DNA of 64,000 bases, taken from NCBI GenBank assembly GCA_902536545.1, contig CACAXS010000001.1, forward strand, positions 52,233-116,232. The letters are read 5' to 3'. Below are positions 11,702-19,919 of the stretch, in pieces. The notes below the pieces were generated by a model that saw only the letters and a program-made list of their open reading frames with translations, was not told the DNA's origin and ran no database searches. Numbering within the stretch: the first letter of the stretch is position 1; each line of letters opens with the position of its first letter. This DNA is from an uncultured Prochlorococcus sp. GTDB taxonomy: Bacteria > Cyanobacteriota > Cyanobacteriia > PCC-6307 > Cyanobiaceae. A program made the translations under genes and the position numbers.

Positions 11702-12064
11702 TTAATAATTTTTGCTCAATCTACAAGAATTCCCTGAAATTTCAAACAAGCCACAAAGAAGTTCACCATCCAAAATGAATCGATAATATTCAGATTCAAA
11801 TTTACCAGTTACATTTTTAAATATTCCATGATCAATTCTTTTTACAAACCCTCTATTATCAGAAAGTTCATGTTTTATCCTGGTTAGCCATATAAGTCTA
11901 TGATTAGGTTGCTTAGAAATTTCTATGGAAGCTTGATTTAATAAAGGTAGTTTTAACAATTTCCAAGTTAAACAATCTATGCCATTTTCAACTAGAAAAT
12001 CATAATGAATATCGAAAGATTTAGGAGAATAAACTTTATGTTCAAGCAAAACCCATTTATTCAT
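11702..12064 (-). CDS. Conserved hypothetical protein
   Basis: 120-aa ORF with intact start/stop, intergenic, no opposing gene. Confidence 0.65.
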   Translation of the reverse strand: MNKWVLLEHKVYSPKSFDIHYDFLVENGIDCLTWKLLKLPLLNQASIEISKQPNHRLIWLTRIKHELSDNRGFVKRIDHGIFKNVTGKFESEYYRFILDGELLCGLFEISGNSCRLSKNY

Positions 12065-12148
12065 TATCTAGTTGATAAATAAATCCAATCAATTTTCCAA
12101 ACAAAGTTGAGATAAAGATATTTTTTTCTTAAAGATAGTTCCTGTTAT

Positions 12149-12286
12149 TTAGTTACTTGCATCAGGAACAAATCTTAAAGCAATGAATAGCAAACTTCCT
12201 GCTCCAGCGATAGCTGCAGCTACTAATCCAAAATCTGTAGGGATTGTGCGAGATGCAAAAATTAATGATGCAAATGAAATATCCAT
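12149..12286 (-). CDS. 45-aa single-TM small protein (not in the ORF track)
   Basis: MDISFASLIFASRTIPTDFGLVAAAIAGAGSLLFIALRFVPDASN read directly; one hydrophobic helix. Confidence 0.6.
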   Translation of the reverse strand: MDISFASLIFASRTIPTDFGLVAAAIAGAGSLLFIALRFVPDASN

Positions 12287-12474
12287 GATGAAATTTAAAC
12301 AAATTTAATAAATTCAGTAACAGCTTAACAAAACCTTCTTGCAGAACAGAGTAGATAATTAAAATGTAAATAAAATTTTATATGTTTTTATTTTCTATAA
12401 ATCGCACAAATCTTTAGATAAGGGTTCCAAATTAAGAAAATAGGGTCTAATCTTAAAATAAATAAGATTAAATA

Positions 12475-12936
12475 ATGGAGACTTACGATCCTCCCAAAGA
12501 ATTAGAAGATAAAGAAGATAATTCTGAACTTCCTGAAAAAGAAGTTATTTCAGAAAAATGGTTACTTGAAAAAATTGACAGTTTAATACCTTTAATAAAA
12601 GAAAAATGGCCTAACATTGCACAACAAACCCTTGAAGCTACAAAAGGGAGTATTGATGATTTAGTTGAAGTAATAGCTAGCCATAGTGGAACCTCAGTAA
12701 TTGGAATAAAAAGCCAACTATTTGAAATCATTGATTCAATCAGAGAAAATAATTGGGAAATATCAGAAAAAATTGAACCTATCGAAAGTCAATTAGAAGA
12801 ATTATTAGAAGAACTTAATAATACACTTAGACCAAAAATAGAAAATCCAATAAGAAAAAAACCACTATTATCTATTGCTATTGCGGCTGGTATTGGTTTA
12901 CTAATAGGAACTCTCCTAAACAGTGGCAGAAAATAA
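12475..12936 (+). CDS. Coiled-coil protein with C-terminal TM anchor (DUF883/ElaB-like organisation)
   Basis: Acidic helical body plus RKKPLLSIAIAAGIGLLIGTLL C-terminus. Confidence 0.7.
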   Translation: METYDPPKELEDKEDNSELPEKEVISEKWLLEKIDSLIPLIKEKWPNIAQQTLEATKGSIDDLVEVIASHSGTSVIGIKSQLFEIIDSIRENNWEISEKIEPIESQLEELLEELNNTLRPKIENPIRKKPLLSIAIAAGIGLLIGTLLNSGRK

Positions 12937-13324
12937 TATGGAAAAACCAAAAAATAAAAACTTTGCAAATACTGCCTCCAGAATTTCAGCGATCGCAAGT
13001 TCTGTAATGGATTTGCATGTAAGAATAGCTCTTCAAGAAGTAGATAGAGAAAAAAGAAGATTAATTAGTGGTGGAATATTTTTGGTAATTGGCAGCACAT
13101 TATTATTATTAGTACTAATTTGCATTCATATTATTTTTTATCTTTTTCTTACGAAATATAATAACTGGAATATTGAATATAATTTACTGCTCATAATATT
13201 TATCGATTTATTTCTTGCAGGCTTAAGTTTGAAGCTTGGAGGGAAATTAGCCAAAGGACCTTATCTTCCTCAAACATTAGAGGGTTTAGGAAAGACAACA
13301 AAGGCCGTTTTAGGCAAAAAATAA
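12923..13324 (+). CDS. Phage-holin-3/6-superfamily-like membrane protein
   Basis: Two TM helices; overlaps upstream gene by 14 nt. Confidence 0.6.
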   Translation: MAENNMEKPKNKNFANTASRISAIASSVMDLHVRIALQEVDREKRRLISGGIFLVIGSTLLLLVLICIHIIFYLFLTKYNNWNIEYNLLLIIFIDLFLAGLSLKLGGKLAKGPYLPQTLEGLGKTTKAVLGKK

Positions 13325-13325
13325 A

Positions 13326-14456
13326 TTACCTTATTGAATACTTTATCCATCTACAATCTATTCCCCCATTGCTAACGGGAATTTTTAATGAAGATTTCAT
13401 TTTCAAATATTTTGTTAGTTTTGGATTTCCACTTAGCAGCCAAAATTCCCAACCTGAAAAATTATTCTTTAGGAAGATTCCCATTTGTTCATATAAACAA
13501 ATTAATTCATTTTCATCGCCTAATTTTTTGCCGTATGGAGGATTACACAGAATGATCCCAGGTGAAAATTTTAATTGGAGTTCTAAAAAATCATTATTTA
13601 TAAGTTCAATATAATTTTCGAGTCCGGCTAATAATACATTTACTTTCGCCTGTTCAAAAACCTTTTTATTAATTTCGCAGCCTATTATAGTTGGTAATTT
13701 TTCATAATTAATAATTTTATTTTTTGCCTTATTTTTTTCATTAAGATAAATATCACTCCTAAAGTCCAACCAATTTTCAAAAAGATATACTTGATCAATA
13801 TTTATGGGAACTTCAAGACATTGGTTAACTGCCTCAATTAAAAAAGTTCCTGAGCCGCACATAAAATCAATTAAAGGGACTTTGCCATTCCATTGAGTCA
13901 TATTTATCAATCCAGAAGCTAAATTTTCTTTTAATGGGGCATTTCCAACTGCGGGCCTATAGCCTCTTTTGTGTAAGCTTTCAACACTGCTTTGAAGACT
14001 GATAATTGCTTTATTATTATTTAAATGAAGATGAATAATAAAATCAGGATTTTCTAAAGAAATATTTGACCTTTTATTCCAAACTGCCTTTTGCAAATCG
14101 GTTATAGAATTTTTAACTTCAAGAGCAGTGAAATGTGTATGACTTAAGGAAGATGTTCTCCCAGTTACTTGGACATTAAACGTTTTTTCATAGTGCAACC
14201 AATTTAACCAATCAAATGAATCTCTAACCCCTTCATATAAAGATTGCTTGTCATAGCAATTAAAACTGGTAATTTCTCTATAAAAACGAAAAGCTAATCT
14301 GGAATAAAAATGAACTCTATAAAAAGTTTCAAAATCACATTCAAAATTTATAAATCTTTTATGAGTATTAATATTAAAGCCACCTAAATTTAAAATTTCT
14401 TTAGCTAAATATTTCTCTAGTCCTTCTGGAGCTGATGCCACTACATTCATATACAA
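13326..14456 (-). CDS. THUMP-domain RNA (guanine-N2) methyltransferase, RlmL/N6-adenine methylase-like
   Basis: DFMCGSGTFLIEA motif and catalytic IILCNPPYG. Confidence 0.88.
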   Translation of the reverse strand: MYMNVVASAPEGLEKYLAKEILNLGGFNINTHKRFINFECDFETFYRVHFYSRLAFRFYREITSFNCYDKQSLYEGVRDSFDWLNWLHYEKTFNVQVTGRTSSLSHTHFTALEVKNSITDLQKAVWNKRSNISLENPDFIIHLHLNNNKAIISLQSSVESLHKRGYRPAVGNAPLKENLASGLINMTQWNGKVPLIDFMCGSGTFLIEAVNQCLEVPINIDQVYLFENWLDFRSDIYLNEKNKAKNKIINYEKLPTIIGCEINKKVFEQAKVNVLLAGLENYIELINNDFLELQLKFSPGIILCNPPYGKKLGDENELICLYEQMGIFLKNNFSGWEFWLLSGNPKLTKYLKMKSSLKIPVSNGGIDCRWIKYSIR

Positions 14457-14508
14457 TAAAAACTTAAAAAAAACTATTCAATACTCATTTTGCCTGTCAG
14501 AATATAAA

Positions 14509-14777
14509 TGTCCAATTGGACTAGGTGATCTCAACCGATGTTTCGGACAGCGGTTCGATTCCGCTCAACTCCACTATTTGGGGTTGTAATGGTTTCGACG
14601 GGGCATAAGGAAGGTGACTGAAGCCTGCTCGGTTAGAGCAAAAACACAAACGCTAACAAAATCGTTAGTTTCTCCCGTCAAACAGCACCAGTTGCTGCTT
14701 GATCTTCAAGGAGATGAGGTCATATCAGCCTTATCAACCAAATGATACACGGAGTCTGGAAGGACTCCACTTTTTTA
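14509..14777 (+). ncRNA. ssrA: tmRNA, circularly permuted two-piece gene (acceptor piece first, then coding piece; outer ends approximate)
   Basis: CGGTTCGATTCCGCTCAACTCCA acceptor/T-arm (to ~14573) precedes GGGGTTGTAATGGTTTCGACGGGG (from 14580); tag GCT AAC AAA ATC GTT AGT TTC TCC CGT CAA ACA GCA CCA GTT GCT GCT TGA at 14652-14702 = ANKIVSFSRQTAPVAA. Confidence 0.95.
14751..14776 (+). terminator. Intrinsic terminator at the end of ssrA
   Basis: GGAGTC-TGGAAG-GACTCC hairpin followed by TTTTTT. Confidence 0.75.
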
Positions 14778-14930
14778 AATAAATAGAAATTTGTAGTCAA
14801 TAATTTATTAGTGTGTAAATATTGCTGCAGTACCTTGTATTAAAAAAAAAATTTTTAATTTTATGAGTATAAATACTGAGAAGATTGATTGTAAATTAAT
14901 TTATCTTATTAGAAACCCAAATCTTGCACA

Positions 14931-15068
14931 ATGGAACCTAATAAAAACCTAGATGATTTGATATTAAATCTAAAACCTAAAGTTATTAGATTCACTGGCG
15001 AAAAATTTCCCACTGAACTATGGAATAATAGTTTTCAAATAAAAAAAAATAAAAAGATATCTAGCTAA
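14931..15068 (+). CDS. 45-aa small protein (not in the ORF track)
   Basis: MEPNKNLDDLILNLKPKVIRFTGEKFPTELWNNSFQIKKNKKISS read directly. Confidence 0.5.
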   Translation: MEPNKNLDDLILNLKPKVIRFTGEKFPTELWNNSFQIKKNKKISS

Positions 15069-15076
15069 AAATTTAA

Positions 15077-16045
15077 TTAAATACTTGAAAAAGGATTTTT
15101 AGGCATTTTTTTTAAACATTTTTTTGAAAATTCCTGAAGTACTTTAAATTCATTTTCATTTAAATTCCACTTAAATACATTCGATACATCAATAACTTGA
15201 GATTTTTTTCGCATTCCAACGAGCGGAATAACTCCTTGATAGCAACACCAATTAATTGCAACTTGCGCTTGGGAAACTGATCTTTTATTTGCAATTCTTT
15301 TTAAACACCTCCGCAATTCATAAGTTGGTTTTTTATAGTTTTCAAATAATGCATTACGAATAAAACTTTTTTCTTTATTGTCTTCTTTATCTGGATCAAT
15401 ACAAAGTATTCCAAAGGACAAAGGACTATAGGCAAAGAAATCAATATTATTTTCTTCGCAAATTTTTTTTACCTGATATTGTTTTCCTAAATCGGGAGCA
15501 AGCAAAGAAAACTGTATCTGAACACTCTTTAGGCTCTGATCTCTTTTTGCTAAAAAATTAATTAATTTCATCAATCTTTTAGGACCTATATTTGATAAGC
15601 CTATTTGAAAATCAAAGCCTTCATCTTTTAAATCGCAAAGATTATTCAACAGCCCTAATTCCTGCCAAGGATTGTATTTTGCAGTTGACCAATGTAATTG
15701 CACTATATCTAATTTGTCATGAAGTCTTTCTAAACTATTCAAAAAAGGTTTATTAAAACCTCTGTTACCTATTCTCCAAGGATAAGGTGCAAGTTTGGTT
15801 GCTACTTGAATTCTTTTTTTCTTTGCTGAAGGTGTATTTAGTAAAAATTTGCCTATCAATAATTCACTTCTACCCTGAAGATTCCCAGTACCGTAAGAAT
15901 CTGCAGTATCAATTAGATCGAAACCTCTTCGTAAAGCTTCATTATATGTCTCACGTAAATCATCGTCGTTTATAGATTGATAATTCCAAAAAAGCTTATT
16001 CCCCCAAGACCACGTACCTAATCCAATTCTTTTCTTCACTAGCAA
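15077..16045 (-). CDS. Aldo/keto reductase
   Basis: GLGTWSWG, DTADSYG, IGLSN, AINWCCYQGVIPLVGMRK motifs. Confidence 0.92.
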   Translation of the reverse strand: MLVKKRIGLGTWSWGNKLFWNYQSINDDDLRETYNEALRRGFDLIDTADSYGTGNLQGRSELLIGKFLLNTPSAKKKRIQVATKLAPYPWRIGNRGFNKPFLNSLERLHDKLDIVQLHWSTAKYNPWQELGLLNNLCDLKDEGFDFQIGLSNIGPKRLMKLINFLAKRDQSLKSVQIQFSLLAPDLGKQYQVKKICEENNIDFFAYSPLSFGILCIDPDKEDNKEKSFIRNALFENYKKPTYELRRCLKRIANKRSVSQAQVAINWCCYQGVIPLVGMRKKSQVIDVSNVFKWNLNENEFKVLQEFSKKCLKKMPKNPFSSI

Positions 16046-16189
16046 ATTTAAATAAGGAACTTTATAAGGTTATCTAAAAATATTAACTTCTTTAAAATAT
16101 TTCAAAAAATAAGTTTTAAAGCATTAAAAATCAATTTCTCTTGACATTAAGAAATTATTCTCCAAAGTAAGAGAAATAAAAATAAAAAA

Positions 16190-16861
16190 TTGTTCATTAC
16201 CGTTTGCGGACAAAAAGGGGGTGTGGCCAAGACCTGCACAAGTATTCACCTTGCTAGTGTTTGGCATTCTGAAGGTAAAAAAGTTTGCATAGTTGATGCC
16301 GACAAGAATAGATCTGCTTTAGCATACGCATCAAGAGGCAATCTTCCATTTCCAGTTTTCCCCGTCAGTTCAGCTGCTAAAGCATCAAGATCATCAGAAA
16401 TTGTAATAACTGATGGCCAGGCTAGCAGTGATCAAGAAGAACTTAAGCACTTAGCGTATGGTTCAGATTTAGTTATCTTACCTACAACTGCGAAAGCAAG
16501 ATCAGTAGAATTAACTGTTGAACTAACTAATTTATTAAGCAACTTAAAAGTTAACCATGCAGTAGTAATAGTAAAAGTTGATTTTAGACAGCAAAAAGCA
16601 GCGCAACAAGCCAGAGCAGCTCTAGAAAATTTTGGATTGTATGTTTTTGATACATTTATACCCTTACTTTCAGCGTTTGATAAAGCAGAAGCTACGGGCA
16701 ATGCTGTATTTGAAGCTGTAGACGATTTAGGTAGATCAGATCCTCGTCGAATGACGGGCTGGTCTGCTTATTGTTCAATTGCCTCACAAATTCCATGCCT
16801 GATTTCGAAGCCCTCATCCGACACCAACAACTTAAACAAACAGCAACAAATCAGCGCTTAA
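16190..16861 (+). CDS. ParA-family ATPase (TTG start)
   Basis: Deviant Walker A GQKGGVAKT; VDADKNRSA; no ParB adjacent. Confidence 0.88.
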   Translation: MFITVCGQKGGVAKTCTSIHLASVWHSEGKKVCIVDADKNRSALAYASRGNLPFPVFPVSSAAKASRSSEIVITDGQASSDQEELKHLAYGSDLVILPTTAKARSVELTVELTNLLSNLKVNHAVVIVKVDFRQQKAAQQARAALENFGLYVFDTFIPLLSAFDKAEATGNAVFEAVDDLGRSDPRRMTGWSAYCSIASQIPCLISKPSSDTNNLNKQQQISA

Positions 16862-17034
16862 AAGTAGTTGATTCTCCTAATTTTCAAGAAAAAAACCAAG
16901 AAACAATAATTAGAAAATCTGGATTATTAGTTAATTTTTTTGGAGGTTTTATAGGCGCTGTAATTGGAACTTTAACAATACTTTTTCTTTATATAAATGA
17001 ATATATACCATTAGATTTACTAAAACTTAAGTAG
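16795..17034 (+). CDS. Small single-TM protein overlapping the 3' end of the ParA-like gene
   Basis: MPDFEALIRHQQ... with TM GLLVNFFGGFIGAVIGTLTILFLY; +1 frame overlap of 67 nt. Confidence 0.65.
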   Translation: MPDFEALIRHQQLKQTATNQRLKVVDSPNFQEKNQETIIRKSGLLVNFFGGFIGAVIGTLTILFLYINEYIPLDLLKLK

Positions 17035-17103
17035 TATATTCGCTATTAATACATATATACTCCCAAATCTATTGTTATCACTAGGTTCTTACTTCCAAAA
17101 TTA

Positions 17104-17184
17104 GTGTTATATAGGTGTTACAAACCTTTTTCCACAGGGTCAAACCAATTAATGTCACTGAACTAGTGTTATAAAAGTGCTATG
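17104..17184 (+). repeat. Two paired 11-bp-period repeats (argJ element, distal arms)
   Basis: GTTATA(17106)/GTTACA(17117) and GTTATA(17168)/GCTATG(17179), each 11 bp apart. Confidence 0.6.
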
Positions 17185-17300
17185 AGGATGCAACTAGTAA
17201 GTATTAATTAGGCAGCAAGATTGATATATATATATTTTTTCCCACAGATTGTAAGATACATTAAAATATAAATTTAAATATTAAAAAAATTACGATTTTA

Positions 17301-17678
17301 ATGCATAATTTTTATTTTCCAAAAGTATTTAACAAACCATTTTTCTTAGTTCCTTTTGCATTCTTTATGAATCATTCTGCCTTTGCTATTGACTATAGTT
17401 GCGTAGTTTCGACATATGATAATAAATCGGTGAATATGCAAATTTCTTCTGAAGGTTCTAAATATAAAGTTTATGTTGGCGAGACTTTTATGGGAAATTT
17501 TAAATCAATAGAAAATAATAATAATTTTCTTCATATTTTTAATTCATGGGAAACATTAGAGTCATCAATGCATATAGGAATTGATAAAAAAACAAATTTT
17601 TTAATATCTAATCTGATGGATTTTAAAAAAGAAAGATCATCTACTCAAGCGATTGGTTCCTGTAAAAAAGAGTATTAA
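17301..17678 (+). CDS. Secreted small hypothetical protein (argJ mini-island cargo)
   Basis: 125-aa ORF, N-terminal hydrophobic signal ending AFA|IDYSC. Confidence 0.65.
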   Translation: MHNFYFPKVFNKPFFLVPFAFFMNHSAFAIDYSCVVSTYDNKSVNMQISSEGSKYKVYVGETFMGNFKSIENNNNFLHIFNSWETLESSMHIGIDKKTNFLISNLMDFKKERSSTQAIGSCKKEY

Positions 17679-17702
17679 AATCAAAAAAATAATTTAATCA
17701 TT

Positions 17703-17879
17703 ATGGATGAGGAAAAATTTTATAGAGAACAAAAACACATGCCTCCGAGTCATCCAACATATCAACCTTTTGGTTATGGTCCTGTACTGAATTCTAGCAA
17801 TAGAAGGTGGGCAAAATGGGTTGCAAGATTTATTTTATTGTTAATACCAATATGTGTCATTATCGCTTATTCATCCTAA
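17703..17879 (+). CDS. 58-aa C-terminally anchored membrane protein (argJ mini-island cargo; not in the ORF track)
   Basis: MDEEKFYREQKHMPPSHPTYQPFGYGPVLNSSNRRWAKWVARFILLLIPICVIIAYSS read directly. Confidence 0.55.
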   Translation: MDEEKFYREQKHMPPSHPTYQPFGYGPVLNSSNRRWAKWVARFILLLIPICVIIAYSS

Positions 17880-17920
17880 TGAAATAGATAATCTAAAAAT
17901 ATTTTATGTGGAAATCAAGG

Positions 17921-17942
17921 GTTATAACACCGTTATATAAAT
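17921..17942 (+). repeat. Paired 11-bp-period repeat (argJ element, proximal arm)
   Basis: GTTATAACACC GTTATATAAAT; GTTATA at 17921 and 17932. Confidence 0.6.
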
Positions 17943-17982
17943 TTTAAACCGCCAAGATCCTCTGCCCTGCAATGGATTTGAA

Positions 17983-19221
17983 TCAAGTCGTGTATTCGCT
18001 ATTTATTTCAATATACTTTTTAGAAAGATCGCACCCCCAAGCTGTGCCTTTCGATTCACCAGAATTGAGATTAATAATAATTTTTACAATATCATCTATT
18101 AAATATCTACCTTTCATTCTGGACTTTATATAGTCTTTGACTTTTTGTGGATCATATTTATTTAACTTGCCGTTTTCCAGAATTTGAGCGTTTCCTATAT
18201 ACAAGTCAACTTCATTTAAATTGAATTTAACTCCAGAATTTCCTGCAGCAGAAATAATTCTTCCCCAATTGGGATCACAACCATGTATCGCAGTTTTTAC
18301 CAAGGCAGAATTACAAATAGATTTCGCGAGCATAATTGCATCATCAGTATTTTTTGCTCCTTGAACCATAACTTCTAATAAACAATTTGCTCCTTCTCCA
18401 TCCCTTGCAATATTTTTTGCCAAGTTTTGACATACAATATCGATCCCTTTTTGGATAATTGGAAAAAACCTTTTTTCAATTTTCTCTCCTGCATTTATTC
18501 CAACAAAAGAATCATTTGTGCTTGTCTCTCCATCAACTGATATTGCATTAAAAGATTTTTTAATTGCAATAGTAATCATTTTATCCCATTCTTCTTTTTG
18601 AATACCCGCATCGCAGGTTAGGAAAGCAAGCATTGTAGCCATATTAGGGTAAATCATTCCTGAACCTTTTGCAAATCCTGCTATTTTTATTTTTCTCCCT
18701 TGAATAGTCGTCTCTATTAAAACTTTTTTCAAAGTCAAATCAGTAGTTAAAATTGCTTCTGCAGCATTATGAAAATTATTACTCTTTAAATCACTAACTA
18801 AATTCGGTAAATTTTTTATTAAATCATTTATTTGAATTGGAACACCAATTACACCCGTTGAGCACATTAAAACTTCATCATCTTTTATGCCTAAAAGTTC
18901 CGCAATCTTTCCTGTAGCAATTTGAAAATGTTGAATTCCAAGATTGCCTGTACATGCATTCGCTTGACCAGAATTAATCAGTATTGCTCTTACAAAACCT
19001 GAAGTAGTTTTAATCCTTTCCTCACAAATATCAACACAAGAAGCACGAACTATTGACTGGGTAAACATCCCACTAAAAATACTTCCTTCTGGAGCGAGTA
19101 TTAGTGCTAAATCTTTTTTATTAGAAGCTTTTAATCCAGCAGATATTCCAGCAAAAAGAAACCCCTTGGGTGTTGCCTTACTGTCATCAACAAACGACCA
19201 ATTGGAATCTAACTGGCTCAA
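17983..19221 (-). CDS. argJ: Bifunctional ornithine acetyltransferase/N-acetylglutamate synthase
   Basis: KGSGMIYPNMATMLAFLTCDA autoproteolysis motif; IHGCDPNWGRIISAAG. Confidence 0.96.
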   Translation of the reverse strand: MSQLDSNWSFVDDSKATPKGFLFAGISAGLKASNKKDLALILAPEGSIFSGMFTQSIVRASCVDICEERIKTTSGFVRAILINSGQANACTGNLGIQHFQIATGKIAELLGIKDDEVLMCSTGVIGVPIQINDLIKNLPNLVSDLKSNNFHNAAEAILTTDLTLKKVLIETTIQGRKIKIAGFAKGSGMIYPNMATMLAFLTCDAGIQKEEWDKMITIAIKKSFNAISVDGETSTNDSFVGINAGEKIEKRFFPIIQKGIDIVCQNLAKNIARDGEGANCLLEVMVQGAKNTDDAIMLAKSICNSALVKTAIHGCDPNWGRIISAAGNSGVKFNLNEVDLYIGNAQILENGKLNKYDPQKVKDYIKSRMKGRYLIDDIVKIIINLNSGESKGTAWGCDLSKKYIEINSEYTT

Positions 19222-19298
19222 ACTTTTTTAGTATTTTAATTTATACTAACTATTCTTTAATTCTAAAGAAACTAAGTTATTAGATTATTATTAATTAT

Positions 19299-19916
19299 AT
19301 GGATATTCTTCAAAAATCAAAAAACAACCAAAGAAGAATTGGTTTAACAGGAGGTATTGCAAGTGGGAAGACAACCATAACTAATTTCATTAGAAAACAT
19401 AAAAACATTCCAATATTAGATGCAGATCATTTATCAAGAGAATTAATCAAACCAAACTCATATGGATATAAGAAAATTTTAAATTATTTTGGAAATAAAG
19501 TTATTGATAATAACAACAATTCAGAAAGGGAAATAAACAGAAAACTTTTAAGGAAAATTATTTTTAAACATTCAGAAAGCAAAGAATGGATTGAAAAACT
19601 GCTTCACCCCTTAATTAAAGAGAAAATGATAGAAGAATGTCTTCAATACACAAATAATCAAACTATAGTATTGGTTATTCCATTATTATTTGAAGCAAAA
19701 TTTGAAGATATTTGCACTGAAATATGGTTAGTTAAATGTCCTAAAGAACTACAAAAAAAAAGACTTATCACAAGAGATAAAATTAGCGAAAAAGAAGCAT
19801 ATGAATTGATAAATTTTCAATTAAGTTTTGAAGAAAAAAGAAAATTTTCAGATGTTATTTTAGATAATTCAGATGATCAAAATAAATGGATTAATACGAT
19901 AAAAAAGCTTCTTTAA
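19299..19916 (+). CDS. coaE: Dephospho-CoA kinase
   Basis: RIGLTGGIASGKTT and DADHLSREL motifs. Confidence 0.95.
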   Translation: MDILQKSKNNQRRIGLTGGIASGKTTITNFIRKHKNIPILDADHLSRELIKPNSYGYKKILNYFGNKVIDNNNNSEREINRKLLRKIIFKHSESKEWIEKLLHPLIKEKMIEECLQYTNNQTIVLVIPLLFEAKFEDICTEIWLVKCPKELQKKRLITRDKISEKEAYELINFQLSFEEKRKFSDVILDNSDDQNKWINTIKKLL

Positions 19917-19919
19917 GCT

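Larger units (their letters stand above)
17029..18016. mobile_element. Putative integrase-less mini-island inserted at the argJ 3' end
   Basis: Imperfect direct repeat AAGTAGTATATTCGCTATTAAT..ATATAC (17029-17060) / AAGTCGTGTATTCGCTATTTAT..ATATAC (17985-18016), both encoding the argJ tail on the minus strand; 11-bp-period repeat pairs at both inner ends. Confidence 0.65.

Noticed and set aside
12923-13324. Holin-like protein as prophage evidence
   Set aside because: No other phage genes nearby; this family is commonly chromosomal.
13369-13614. Short ORFs antisense to large housekeeping genes (e.g. 13369-13614, 11342-11605, 7724-8011, 51205-51417, 50150-50392, 63635-63916)
   Set aside because: Overlap well-supported genes on the opposite strand and lack recognisable protein features.
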